A stretch of DNA of 64,000 nucleotides from Kriegella sp965368185 (GTDB lineage: Bacteria > Bacteroidota > Bacteroidia > Flavobacteriales > Flavobacteriaceae), in the NCBI GenBank assembly GCA_965368185.1, contig CBDULZ010000001.1:1-64000 (forward strand). Direction: 5' to 3'. Each line of letters begins with the position of its first letter. Within the stretch, counting starts at the first letter, position 1. The translations under genes were made by a program, and so were the position numbers. Below are positions 52,765-62,065 of the stretch, one piece after another. The notes beneath the pieces are model-generated. The model was not told the origin of the DNA, did not search any database, and was given only the letters and a program-made list of their open reading frames with translations.

Positions 52765-55140
52765 ATGGATACCCGCCCCAAACTCCTTTTTTTTCTGTTT
52801 ATATTTTTTTCCTATTGCTTATTTGCCCAACAAAAATATACACTTAGCGGCACAATATCCGAAGCCGCCAGCAATGAAACACTCATAGGTGTAACTGTGG
52901 CCATACCGAACCTGAGAACAGGTGTTACCACCAATGAATACGGGTTTTATTCCATTACCCTGCCTGAGGGAGCATACAACGTACAGGTAAGTTATTTGGG
53001 ATTTCAAGATATCGTTCGAAAAATTGAACTGTCAAAAGATCAAAAAGTCAATTTTCAGATGCGGGAAGAAGCTGAAGAGCTCGAAGAGGTTGTTGTAACC
53101 GATAACGGTGAGAAGCTCGACATACGAAAACCTCAAATGAGCGTGAATACTATGGCGGTTGAGACAATAAAGAAAATACCTGTAATTCTTGGTGAAGCCG
53201 ACGTAATCAAATCGATATTACTGCTTCCCGGGGTGACCAATGCCGGTGAGGGAGCTTCAGGCTTTAACGTACGGGGCGGTTCTGTAGACCAAAACCTGAT
53301 TCTTTTAGATGAGGCGACGATTTTTAACTCATCACACCTCTTTGGATTCTTCTCTGTCTTTAATCCTGATGCAATAAAGGATATAAAATTATATAAAGGA
53401 GGCATTCCTGCGCGCTATGGGGGTCGGGTATCCTCCGTTCTTGATATATTTCAAAAAGAAGGGAACAGTAAAAATTTTAAGGTAAACGGGGGCATAGGTG
53501 CCGTTGCAAGCCGTCTACTGGCCGAAGGACCGATTATAAAAGATAGGGCGGCCTTTTTAGTGGGGGGAAGAGCCTCTTACGCCCACCTTTTTCTTCCCCT
53601 CTTTGACATTGACAATACAGCGTATTTCTACGACCTAAACACTAAAATCAACTACAGAATCAATGATAAGAACAATATTTTTTTATCGGGATATTTCGGC
53701 AGGGATGTTTTCGGAATCAGTGAAAGCTTTGTAAATACATACGGCAACGCAGTAGGTAATTTTCGTTGGAACCACTTGTTTTCAGATAAATTGTTTTCCA
53801 ATCTCTCGTTGATATACTCTGACTATTATTACGGACTGAAACTTGATTTTGTAGGATTCAATTGGAACTCGGGCATTCAAAATTTCAATGTCAAATATGA
53901 TTTAAAGCACTATATAAGTGATAAGCTTCAGATCAACTATGGGCTGAACAACATCTACTACCAATTCAATCCGGGTAAAATAGAACCTTCCAATTCAGAG
54001 TCGGGAATTCTAAAGGAACAACTCATTCAAAAATACGCAAATGAATTTGCTGCATATATTGATATTGAGCACAGCCTTACAGAAAATTTAAGTTTGGGAT
54101 ACGGCCTTCGTTTTAGCCATTTCACCCGATTAGGGCAGGAAGAACTTAATGTTTATGAAAACGACAATCCAGTTTTGTTCAATTCGGAACTCCAAATTTA
54201 TCAAGAGGCAGAACCTATCGAGGTATCAAACCCCGGACGCTCCGAAAGCCTGGCTTCGTTCAACAACCTAGAACCACGTATTTCACTGGCCTACACAATC
54301 GATCAGAATAGCTCTATTAAAGCCAGTTACACCCGTTTGGCCCAATACCTCCATTTGCTTTCTAATACAAACTCCCCCACCCCATTAGACGTTTGGACAC
54401 CGAGTGGCACGTTTATTAAGCCCCAGCTTTTAGACCAGTCGGCATTTGGCTACTTTAGAACATTAAGCGAGGGGAAATACACATTGGAAACAGAGGTTTT
54501 CTACAAAACTATTAAAAACCGCATCGACTATATCGATGGTGCCAATCTAATCGCTAACGATGCCATTGAACAAGTGATTCTCAACGGGGAAGCAAGAGCG
54601 TACGGTCTAGAATTACTATTACGAAAAAATGAAGGTAAATTTCAAGGTTGGTTTGCCTATACACTCTCGAAATCGGAACAACGAACCCCGGGACGAACCG
54701 CAAACGAAACAGGAATAAATGCCGGTCAGTGGTACAGCACTCCTTATGACAAGCCTCATGACATATCGGTTTTTTCTAGTTACGAGCTCAGCAAAAAATG
54801 GAGTATAAATGCTAACTTCGTATATCAAACTGGGCAACCCACAAATTATCCGATAGGACAATTTGAATTTCAAAACTTGACAGTACCATATTATGGTCTT
54901 CGTAATAAAGAACGTCTGCCCGATTATCATCGTATCGATCTATCGGCAACACTGACCCCAAAGAAAAATCTGGACAGAAAATGGCAGGCCGAATGGGTTT
55001 TTAGCATTTATAATTTGTACAATAGAAAAAATGCGGCCGCGATCAACTTCAACCGCAATCAAGATATCGGTGTCAATGAAGCAGTGCGTACCTCGATTTT
55101 TGGCATTGTACCAGCGGTGACTTATAATTTTAAATTTTAA
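52765..55140 (+). CDS. TonB-dependent receptor with carboxypeptidase-regulatory-like domain
   Basis: The 791-residue outer membrane receptor begins MDTRPKLLFFLFIFF with a signal peptide to about residue 22 (ending FAQ). Residues about 25-110 are a CarboxypepD_reg-like domain (YTLSGTISEAASNETLIGVT), then the plug with NVRGGSVDQNLILLDEATIFN and the barrel, which ends AVTYNFKF. An upstream in-frame TTG at 52756 is not needed. It lies 4 bases before a DUF4249 lipoprotein gene; this receptor/DUF4249 pairing recurs in Bacteroidota and suggests a two-part importer of an unidentified ligand. No TonB, ExbBD or anti-sigma gene is near. Confidence 0.93.
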   Translation: MDTRPKLLFFLFIFFSYCLFAQQKYTLSGTISEAASNETLIGVTVAIPNLRTGVTTNEYGFYSITLPEGAYNVQVSYLGFQDIVRKIELSKDQKVNFQMREEAEELEEVVVTDNGEKLDIRKPQMSVNTMAVETIKKIPVILGEADVIKSILLLPGVTNAGEGASGFNVRGGSVDQNLILLDEATIFNSSHLFGFFSVFNPDAIKDIKLYKGGIPARYGGRVSSVLDIFQKEGNSKNFKVNGGIGAVASRLLAEGPIIKDRAAFLVGGRASYAHLFLPLFDIDNTAYFYDLNTKINYRINDKNNIFLSGYFGRDVFGISESFVNTYGNAVGNFRWNHLFSDKLFSNLSLIYSDYYYGLKLDFVGFNWNSGIQNFNVKYDLKHYISDKLQINYGLNNIYYQFNPGKIEPSNSESGILKEQLIQKYANEFAAYIDIEHSLTENLSLGYGLRFSHFTRLGQEELNVYENDNPVLFNSELQIYQEAEPIEVSNPGRSESLASFNNLEPRISLAYTIDQNSSIKASYTRLAQYLHLLSNTNSPTPLDVWTPSGTFIKPQLLDQSAFGYFRTLSEGKYTLETEVFYKTIKNRIDYIDGANLIANDAIEQVILNGEARAYGLELLLRKNEGKFQGWFAYTLSKSEQRTPGRTANETGINAGQWYSTPYDKPHDISVFSSYELSKKWSINANFVYQTGQPTNYPIGQFEFQNLTVPYYGLRNKERLPDYHRIDLSATLTPKKNLDRKWQAEWVFSIYNLYNRKNAAAINFNRNQDIGVNEAVRTSIFGIVPAVTYNFKF

Positions 55141-55144
55141 TCCG

Positions 55145-55969
55145 ATGCAACGAGTTATTCTGATACTAATTTTATCAATCGCGCTGACTTCTTGTCAAGA
55201 TGTTATCGATGTAGCTGTTCCGACCGACAACCCGCGTCTGATTATCGACGCTCTCGTACGTGTCGACGAAAGTGAACCTGAAACAAAAATACAGGTTCGA
55301 GCATCAATTAGCAGCTCATTCTTCGGCACCTTAGAGCCCGCAAGTCTAGAACGAATTACACTATCCAACGAATCTGGGGAGCCAGCTCTTACACTAACCG
55401 AAACCGGTCCGGGATCGGGAATATATCAGACCTATTCAAATTTAGCGTTTCTGAAGTCAGGTACCTTGCAGTTGTTTATTCTGCATAACGGCCAAAGTTA
55501 TTTGGCACGTACCCAATATGTGCCCTCCTCACCTATTGACAGCTTGGAGCAAGGCGACGGAACACTTTTCGAGGGTAACGAAACAGAAATAATCGTTACT
55601 TTTACAGACGCCCCCAATCGCACCGATTTTTATCTTTTTGACTTTGATTTTGGTGAATATCTCGTTTCCGAAGATACCTTCTATCCCGGTCAACCTTTTA
55701 AATTCTCGTATTTTTATGATGAAGAATTAGAAGCATCGATGGAGGTTAATGTAAGTATTATAGGAGTTGATAAAACTTTCTATAATTATATGAACCAGCT
55801 TATAGCCCAGAGTAGCGGTGGCGACCAAGGCCCATTTCAAACCCCTGCAGCCACTGTACGGGGCAACATAATCAATGTGACGGAAACAAACACCTCAATT
55901 GAAGACAATTATGCATTGGGTTATTTCGCCGTGTGTCAATCGTTTGAAAGTTCACTAACCATAGAATAA
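55145..55969 (+). CDS. DUF4249 lipoprotein, partner of the TonB receptor
   Basis: A lipoprotein signal ends ALTSC (lipid Cys17), followed by Q-D-V-I-D, partly acidic and compatible with surface exposure. The mature part is beta-rich with PRLIIDALVRV, the typical DUF4249 opening, and the GFYxS-like C-terminal segment NYALGYFAVC. It is 274 residues long. Its likely role is to hold ligand at the receptor mouth like SusD, though it has a different fold. A 65-base gap separates it from the DUF6095 gene. Confidence 0.85.
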   Translation: MQRVILILILSIALTSCQDVIDVAVPTDNPRLIIDALVRVDESEPETKIQVRASISSSFFGTLEPASLERITLSNESGEPALTLTETGPGSGIYQTYSNLAFLKSGTLQLFILHNGQSYLARTQYVPSSPIDSLEQGDGTLFEGNETEIIVTFTDAPNRTDFYLFDFDFGEYLVSEDTFYPGQPFKFSYFYDEELEASMEVNVSIIGVDKTFYNYMNQLIAQSSGGDQGPFQTPAATVRGNIINVTETNTSIEDNYALGYFAVCQSFESSLTIE

Positions 55970-56034
55970 AAGAAGCCTCCAATAAAATATATCCAAGCCT
56001 AGACTATTTTAATTTGACTTTATGAAAGCCACTC

Positions 56035-56265
56035 ATGAAAACTGACAAAAACTTATTGGTCAAAGGGCTAAAGTACTTATCGATTACCATTGGTCTTATG
56101 TTCTTGGCTCCGACCATAATATATCAGGCGTTTAAAAATCAAGAACATCCTTTTTACTGGCCTGTGTTAATCATAGGCCTACTAATGGCTGTTTGCGCAA
56201 TAGCGGGTGGTTTTTATAGTATAAAGGTAATCATGGATGCCCTTTTTCGAAAAAAAGATGTTTAA
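56035..56265 (+). CDS. DUF6095-type small membrane protein
   Basis: A 76-residue protein with a lysine-rich N-terminus and two membrane helices (about 15-30 and 41-63), ending in basic residues. It matches a small flavobacterial family I take to be DUF6095. Function unknown; ATG 56035 is preceded by an A-rich stretch. Confidence 0.7.
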   Translation: MKTDKNLLVKGLKYLSITIGLMFLAPTIIYQAFKNQEHPFYWPVLIIGLLMAVCAIAGGFYSIKVIMDALFRKKDV

Positions 56266-56307
56266 ACCGATAAAATTAGAAGTGGAAAAGTGGAAAACCG
56301 ATAAACC

Positions 56308-57006
56308 CTAATTTTCCTTCTTCTCCCCAGCCACATTCCATTTGTTACTAAGGGAAGCATAATCATAATCCAAGGCAGAATCTTGCCTTTCCAAGCGAGA
56401 AGCAGCAAAAGCCCGTTGCAAAATATCTTCGATCAGGTAGTCTTCATGAATGCTCTCAGGGTGAAATTCCTCTTTAATACTGATTTTGAAAAATTTAGCG
56501 GTCGTATTGTACCAAAAAGCCCGCCATCCACTGCGAAGTTCCTTGACCAAATCAAAAGCGGTAGTTCCTGTTTGCCGATAGATAAGCTTTACCAGAATTT
56601 GACCCTCTGTGCGTGTAAGTTTCTTAAGTTCATCCGAGAATTCGCCCTCAATATATTTTTGTACCTCTTTCGTATATTTCTTCCGTTTTCTATTCTTCTT
56701 TATCTTCGTCAAACTATCGTTTAACGCAACCAAACGCTCGGCCGCCAATTTGGCGTAGGGGTATACCTTCAGCGTTTTACGGCGGAGAATATAATATTTC
56801 AACTTGTCTTTATAGGATGGAAACTTCAACGGACTAAAGACAAACACCTCGTTTAGTGCAATAGAACTATGAAAAATGGAATCACCCTCGATGATTATCA
56901 TTTTTTCGGAAACGGAATCCAACGGTTCTTCTTTCACCTGGGCCATCAACAAAAACCCCATCATGAAAAACACCGGAAGAAGTATCTTTTTTATCATCTG
57001 TACCAT
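56308..57006 (-). CDS. DUF4294 protein, exported
   Basis: The 232-residue protein has a signal peptide (about 1-22, ending LLMAQ) and a mature region with a KYYILRRKTLKVYPYAKLAAERL segment, a lysine-rich stretch (KKNRKRKKYTKEVQKY), TEGQILVKLIYRQTGTTAFDLVKEL, then WYNTTAKFF. These are hallmarks of DUF4294. The start could be ATG 57006 or 56997. It is divergent from the M42 gene. Function unknown. Confidence 0.8.
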   Translation of the reverse strand: MVQMIKKILLPVFFMMGFLLMAQVKEEPLDSVSEKMIIIEGDSIFHSSIALNEVFVFSPLKFPSYKDKLKYYILRRKTLKVYPYAKLAAERLVALNDSLTKIKKNRKRKKYTKEVQKYIEGEFSDELKKLTRTEGQILVKLIYRQTGTTAFDLVKELRSGWRAFWYNTTAKFFKISIKEEFHPESIHEDYLIEDILQRAFAASRLERQDSALDYDYASLSNKWNVAGEKKEN

Positions 57007-57074
57007 AATAGCAAAAGCGCTGTAAAATTAACGATAAATAGTTCTCGTTATTATTAATTAAAAGTGAATATTAC

Positions 57075-57082
57075 TAAGTTTG
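57075..57082 (+). promoter_or_regulatory. Bacteroidota -7 promoter element for the M42 gene
   Basis: TAAGTTTG, exact TAnnTTTG, 19 bases before the ATG at 57102. Confidence 0.5.
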
Positions 57083-57101
57083 TACCCAAATACATACATA
57101 C

Positions 57102-58190
57102 ATGAATTCCAAAAAAATTCTTACTAAAAAATCCCTCGATTTTTTTGAAAAATACCTGAACAACGCAGCTCCCACGGGTTACGAATGGGAAGGTCAGAAA
57201 TTATGGATGAACTACCTGAAACCTTACGTAGACACCTTTATAACAGACACTTACGGGTCCGCTGTAGGCGTTATAAATCCTGATGCAAAGTACAAGGTAG
57301 TCATCGAAGGACATTCCGATGAGATTTCTTGGTACGTCAATTACATAACCGACAATGGCTTGCTTTACGTTATTCGAAATGGCGGAAGCGACCATCAGAT
57401 TGCCCCATCAAAGTGGGTAAACATTCACACTAAAAACGGAATGGTGAAAGGAGTTTTCGGATGGCCCGCAATTCATACTCGCGATAAATCGAAAGAAACA
57501 CCGCCTAAACTCGATAATATTTTTATCGACATAGGCGCCAAGGATAAGGAGGAAGTCGAGAAAATGGGAGTACATGTGGGTTGTGTAATTACATATCCCG
57601 ATGAATTTCATATTTTGAACGACGATAAATTCGTCTGTCGTGCCATTGACAACCGTGTTGGAGGTTTTATGGTCGCCGAAGTGGCCCGATTGCTATCGGA
57701 AAATAAGAAAGAATTGCCCTTTGGCCTTTATATAACCAATGCGGTTCAAGAAGAAATTGGCTTACGTGGTGCCGAAATGATTACCCAGACCATAAAGCCC
57801 AATGTTGCCATTATAACCGATGTGTGCCATGATACGACTACTCCGATGATTGACAAAAAATCACAGGGACATACAGAGATCGGTGCAGGACCGGTTATTT
57901 CATACGCGCCGGCGGTACAGAATAAATTACGGGAACGTATTATAGAGACCGCCGAGGAAAATAAGATTCCTTTCCAACGTATGGCCGCCTCGAGAGCCAC
58001 TGGAACGGATACAGATGCCTTTGCCTATAGCAATGGTGGGGTAGCATCAGCTTTAATTTCTTTGCCCCTACGCTATATGCACACAACAGTAGAAATGGTG
58101 CATAAAGAAGATGTCGAAAATGTGATTCGTTTGATTTATCAGACCTTATTGAATATCAAAGAAGGGGAAACATTCAGTTATTTCGATTAA
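57102..58190 (+). CDS. M42-family metallo-aminopeptidase
   Basis: A cytoplasmic dinuclear zinc peptidase of 362 residues. Metal and catalytic residues are visible: H71 (EGHSDEISW), D183 (CRAIDNRVGG), the E217-E218 pair (VQEEIGLRG), D240 (ITDVCHDT) and a late His in RYMHTTVEM. It resembles glutamyl/other aminopeptidases of the M42 type, which form tetrahedral shells that trim peptides. It has its own promoter and is followed by a terminator. Confidence 0.92.
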   Translation: MNSKKILTKKSLDFFEKYLNNAAPTGYEWEGQKLWMNYLKPYVDTFITDTYGSAVGVINPDAKYKVVIEGHSDEISWYVNYITDNGLLYVIRNGGSDHQIAPSKWVNIHTKNGMVKGVFGWPAIHTRDKSKETPPKLDNIFIDIGAKDKEEVEKMGVHVGCVITYPDEFHILNDDKFVCRAIDNRVGGFMVAEVARLLSENKKELPFGLYITNAVQEEIGLRGAEMITQTIKPNVAIITDVCHDTTTPMIDKKSQGHTEIGAGPVISYAPAVQNKLRERIIETAEENKIPFQRMAASRATGTDTDAFAYSNGGVASALISLPLRYMHTTVEMVHKEDVENVIRLIYQTLLNIKEGETFSYFD

Positions 58191-58201
58191 CTTTTACATT
58201 G

Positions 58202-58230
58202 GTCCTCCCCTAAAAAGGAGGACTTCTTTT
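58202..58230 (+). terminator. Terminator after the M42 peptidase, abutting the next ATG
   Basis: GTCCTCC (58202-58208) and GGAGGAC (58217-58223) with an eight-base loop, then TTCTTTT. The Nudix ATG at 58231 directly follows the T tract. Confidence 0.75.
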
Positions 58231-58782
58231 ATGATGGATGAACGTATAGACATACTCGATAAAGATGGGAACTTTACGGGAGAGACCGCGATGAAGTCGG
58301 AAGCACATCGCAAAGGACTCTTCCATAATTCCATCCATATTTGGTTCTACACCAAAGACGGTCGATTGTTGATTCAGCAAAGGGCCGAAAACAAGGATAC
58401 CCACCCCCTTTTCTGGGATGTTTCGGTTGCAGGTCATGTAGGAGCGGGGGAAGTTATCGAAGAATCGGCCATTCGCGAGGCAGAAGAAGAAATAGGCGTG
58501 CATATCTCAAAAAGGGACTTAGAGAAAATAGGCGTTTTTAAATCGGTACACGAGCACCATGACGCATTGATCGACTGCGAATATCACCATACATACCTCT
58601 GTGAGTTAAAAGTACCCCTAGAAAGCCTTAAAAAGCAAGAAAGCGAAGTAGAAGCCCTGGCCCTAATATCTCTTATTCAATTTTCCCAAGAAACTTGGGG
58701 TTTGGCAAACCCTCAAAAGTACGTACCGTATGCCGGTGACTACTATAAGACCATAATCAAAAGCATAAGGAAAAGATTGTAA
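58231..58782 (+). CDS. Nudix hydrolase (IDI-like)
   Basis: The 183-residue protein has a complete Nudix box from G68 to V90: G68, E74, R82, E83, E86, E87, G89. The upstream IHIWFYTKDGRLLIQQRA with THPLFWDVSVAGHVGAGE is the pattern of YfcD/IDI-like Nudix enzymes, which act on nucleoside diphosphate derivatives or similar substrates. The start is ATG 58231 (or 58234), immediately after a terminator T tract, so its own promoter, or read-through, must be considered. Confidence 0.85.
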   Translation: MMDERIDILDKDGNFTGETAMKSEAHRKGLFHNSIHIWFYTKDGRLLIQQRAENKDTHPLFWDVSVAGHVGAGEVIEESAIREAEEEIGVHISKRDLEKIGVFKSVHEHHDALIDCEYHHTYLCELKVPLESLKKQESEVEALALISLIQFSQETWGLANPQKYVPYAGDYYKTIIKSIRKRL

Positions 58783-58824
58783 CCCCCGTTCGTTTACTCT
58801 AGAAATTGCCGAAATTCTGAAAAC

Positions 58825-59934
58825 TTACATCTGTACATCTTTATAGGCAGGGAATTGGTTTGGAATAACATCTTTCGACTCGCCCAAATTTTCCCTAAGG
58901 TCAATTTCTATGCCACGGGCCATAGTCGAAATGGGAACATCGTTTGCCGAACCCTCAAAAGGATTCTCACCTACACTTCCTATTCGGTTCATGGTGTGGA
59001 ATATCCACATAACAATAACACAGAAAGGAACGGAAAGCCAAACAAAATAACGTCCATATTTCGGAAATTGTTCAGACATTTCAAGGCCGATATCGGCAAA
59101 TTGGGGAGCTATACCCAAAGGCAGCAACACAATAAAAAGCCAGGTAAAATAATGCATTAGGGTTGCAAACTGTCTCGGGTACGGAAAATTTTTAATTCGT
59201 TCCGATTTCCCTTGGTGAGTGAGTAGTTCTTCCAAAAGGCTTTCCATTTCCAAAAAGGAAAATTCCCAAAGTAGCTTCTTTTCCTTGAGTTCACGAAGGT
59301 GTTTCGACTGCAGGTACAAAACAGCTGTTTGCTTATTGGCCCTCCCATCAATATATGCCATATCTTCCGGCGAAAGGTAACTGCCCAATTCATCTTCCAT
59401 TTTGGTAACTCGTTCGGGTACATGAATCATACCTGACCATTCTTTATTGGTTTTCTGGTCTAGTACGTATTCCCAAGGCCTAGGTTGCCTCATGGCATAC
59501 CGTAGCGTCGTCAACCAAGCAATATGTCGATGTATGAGTGTCTTTTTTATTTGGTAAAGTTCTTCCTCTGACGCCTTTTTTTCGGCGTACTCGTTCGTTA
59601 TCATATCTTGAACCTTTATACCGAAAGTACGTGATGCATTAACAATCGAGCCCCAAATCTGTCTAGCTTCCCAAATCCTCCCGTATGCGGCATTATTCTG
59701 AAAACCGATTACAAAGGCCACTGCAGTACCGATTAGGGCTACAGGGGTAAATGGTATATGAAGCCATTGGCTATCAAATAGCACAAACAATAATACTTCT
59801 GCAAATGCAATGACCACGAACCAAAAGGTTTCTACCCGAGTCCAAAGCATCATATTTTTTATCGAAAATCGCTTTTTTGTATACAATTTGAAGAAGTAAA
59901 GGATTAAAATGCCATTTGAATAGCACACCAACAA
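58825..59934 (-). CDS. Bestrophin-family (UPF0187) membrane channel
   Basis: A 369-residue bestrophin-like protein with four main hydrophobic regions. It has the family segments NNAAYGRIWEARQIWGSIVNASRTFG, PYPRQFATLMHYFTWLFIVLLPLGIAP and NPFEGSANDVP (an acidic Ca-clasp-like region). Bacterial bestrophins are anion or cation channels in the inner membrane. The start is not ATG: TTG 59934, TTG 59931 and GTG 59928 are possible, and the first ATG lies 27 codons in. It is divergent from a 136-base gap leading to hisS. Confidence 0.84.
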   Translation of the reverse strand: MLVCYSNGILILYFFKLYTKKRFSIKNMMLWTRVETFWFVVIAFAEVLLFVLFDSQWLHIPFTPVALIGTAVAFVIGFQNNAAYGRIWEARQIWGSIVNASRTFGIKVQDMITNEYAEKKASEEELYQIKKTLIHRHIAWLTTLRYAMRQPRPWEYVLDQKTNKEWSGMIHVPERVTKMEDELGSYLSPEDMAYIDGRANKQTAVLYLQSKHLRELKEKKLLWEFSFLEMESLLEELLTHQGKSERIKNFPYPRQFATLMHYFTWLFIVLLPLGIAPQFADIGLEMSEQFPKYGRYFVWLSVPFCVIVMWIFHTMNRIGSVGENPFEGSANDVPISTMARGIEIDLRENLGESKDVIPNQFPAYKDVQM

Positions 59935-60070
59935 ACCCGCTCAAAACTAAGATTGCTCTCGTGCGGTTCTAAGTTAAAAAATGAATTGGAAGTATACTAA
60001 TGGTAAAAAGAGAAACCTAAGCTCTCAAAACAACCCTATCAAAATAGCCATTTTTAATACCCGATACTTC

Positions 60071-61456
60071 TTAGGCCTCAATCAATTTTCGAATAAACAT
60101 TTCAGCATCGGCCAGGGTATAGGTATTTTGTTCTCCACTTGCCATATTTTTTACTACAAAGGAATCATCGTTTAATTCCTGCTCACCGATCAAAACTACA
60201 TAAGGAACATTGCGGTTATTGGCATATTTAAACTGCTTCTGAATTTTAGCATTGGAGGGATATAAATCCGCTTTTACTCCGGCACTTCTAAGCGTACCCA
60301 CCAATTTCAACGCCGCTAAGGCTTCTCTATCCCCAAAGTTGAGACAAAGTACCTCTAAAGACCGGTCTATAGCCTCTGGAAACAATCCCAATTCCTCCAA
60401 AACTAAATAAATGCGGTCCAAACCGAAAGAGATACCGACACCGCTGACATCTTTTAATCCGAATATCCCTGTGAGATCATCATAACGACCGCCACCGCCA
60501 ATGGAACCCATTTTTACGCCCTGTGGAGCACCAACTTCAAAAATGGCTCCTGTATAATAATTAAGTCCGCGGGCCAAGGTAACGTCTATAGAAAGTTGAG
60601 CCGACTGCAAACCTAAAGTATGAATGGTATCGACAATAAATGCCAACTCTTCCACTCCCCTAGAACCTTCTTCAGAAGAAGCCAACAAATTTTTAATAAC
60701 GACCAGCTGCTCGGCGTTGGTGCCAGAAAGCGAAAATAATGGGGACGCCTTGGCAATCGCTTCCTCCGAAATGCCCTTTTGCAACATTTCTTTCTTTATG
60801 CCATCTTCCCCGATTTTATCCAGTTTATCCAAAGCCACGGTAAAATCGATCAATTTGTCTTTTGCCCCGATGATTTCGGCAATACCTGCCAATATTTTTC
60901 GATTGTTCAGTTTGATATTGACTCCGTTCAACCCCAACTCGGTAAAGACGGCATCGTATAATTTCACAAATTCAACTTCCTGTAACAACGAATCGGCACC
61001 GACGACATCGGCGTCACATTGGTAAAACTCACGAAAACGTCCTTTTTGTGGTCGGTCGGCACGCCATACGGGTTGTATCTGGTAGCGCTTAAAAGGGAAA
61101 TCGATCTCGTTCTGATGCATGACCACATACCGTGCAAAGGGTACGGTCAGGTCATAGCGTAGGGCTTTTTCCGAGATTTGAGCACTTAGTCCGCTTGAAT
61201 CTTTGGAATTGTAAATCGTAGCATCAACTTTACCTAAAAAATCCCCGGAATTTAAAATCTTAAAAATCAAACGGTCACCTTCTTCCCCGTACCTGCCCAT
61301 CAATGTCTCCGAATTCTCAAATGAAGGCGTTTCTATGGGTTGAAAACCAAAAGTTTCGAAATGCTTCTTGATAATCGTGAAAATATAATTGCGTTTCGCA
61401 ACTTCAGAAGGGGAAAAATCTCGCGTTCCTTTGGGTATGCCCGGTTTTTGTGCCAT
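60071..61456 (-). CDS. hisS: Histidyl-tRNA synthetase
   Basis: A class II synthetase of 461 residues. Motif 1 lies near the N-terminus, motif 2 is RPQKGRFREFYQCDADVVG (residues about 135-153), and the histidine site LDRGLNYYTG is represented by TLARGLNYYTGAIFE; motif 3 is GISFGLDRIY. A C-terminal anticodon domain (LNFGDREALAALKLVGTLR onward) is present. It begins MAQKPGIPKGTRDFSP and is monocistronic. Confidence 0.97.
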   Translation of the reverse strand: MAQKPGIPKGTRDFSPSEVAKRNYIFTIIKKHFETFGFQPIETPSFENSETLMGRYGEEGDRLIFKILNSGDFLGKVDATIYNSKDSSGLSAQISEKALRYDLTVPFARYVVMHQNEIDFPFKRYQIQPVWRADRPQKGRFREFYQCDADVVGADSLLQEVEFVKLYDAVFTELGLNGVNIKLNNRKILAGIAEIIGAKDKLIDFTVALDKLDKIGEDGIKKEMLQKGISEEAIAKASPLFSLSGTNAEQLVVIKNLLASSEEGSRGVEELAFIVDTIHTLGLQSAQLSIDVTLARGLNYYTGAIFEVGAPQGVKMGSIGGGGRYDDLTGIFGLKDVSGVGISFGLDRIYLVLEELGLFPEAIDRSLEVLCLNFGDREALAALKLVGTLRSAGVKADLYPSNAKIQKQFKYANNRNVPYVVLIGEQELNDDSFVVKNMASGEQNTYTLADAEMFIRKLIEA

Positions 61457-61547
61457 TTAATTGTGTTCTATTTCAAATATCCCTCTTGAATACGAATGAT
61501 CGTGAGGACAATTTTTTAGTTGGTTTTTGAATGCTACGAATATCGGC

Positions 61548-62018
61548 TTATCCGATTACTTTATCAAACCATTGATACAACTCTCCTTTAGTAATAACCG
61601 CACCTTGTTGTATCAATTTGAATTTATCGAGATTTTTATCCTCCGTATATGCCTTTGAAGCGGTAAGGTAGTCGACAAAATCGGATTGCCAGTTCTTTTT
61701 GAACCAATTGAAGCCCACACTCGTCGTCAAATCAACTTCGGGGTTCATCACCTTTACCGAAATCAATTTCATTTCTTTTTCCGTAGTATGAAAAAGGTGC
61801 ATTTGTTGGGCCGAAATATTCTCCAAGTATTTCACTTTAGTCAATACGCCTTCCCAAACGAGGTCACTAAAAACATCGATCTCATCTTCCACCACCTCCG
61901 GCTTCTCTTCCTTTAAATTCTTCCATTCGTCGCCAGTAATCGATTGGGTGGCCAAGAAGTTGATAAACTCTTGATGCAGTTCCTCCAACTGCTCTTTTGT
62001 AAGTCGTGTATATTTCAT
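61548..62018 (-). CDS. DUF6495-type protein of unknown function
   Basis: ATG 62018 (MKYTRLTKEQLEELHQEF) is chosen; the open frame runs to 62105 but would overlap the TonB receptor end. The 156-residue soluble protein is acidic and helical, with EWKNLKEEKPEVVEDEIDVFSDL and a TSVGFNWFKKNWQSDFVDYLTASKAY region. I take it to be the flavobacterial family DUF6495; function unknown. Its ATG is directly preceded by the T tract of a terminator for the upstream receptor gene. Confidence 0.75.
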   Translation of the reverse strand: MKYTRLTKEQLEELHQEFINFLATQSITGDEWKNLKEEKPEVVEDEIDVFSDLVWEGVLTKVKYLENISAQQMHLFHTTEKEMKLISVKVMNPEVDLTTSVGFNWFKKNWQSDFVDYLTASKAYTEDKNLDKFKLIQQGAVITKGELYQWFDKVIG

Positions 62019-62044
62019 AAAAAAACCGCCCTTTTTGGGGCGGT
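62019..62044 (-). terminator. Terminator of the Oar-like receptor, abutting the DUF6495 ATG
   Basis: ACCGCCC and GGGCGGT arms (62025-62031 and 62038-62044) around a six-base loop. On the minus strand a run of seven T follows, ending exactly before the ATG at 62018. Confidence 0.75.
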
Positions 62045-62065
62045 GCAAAATTAAGGATTTTGTTG

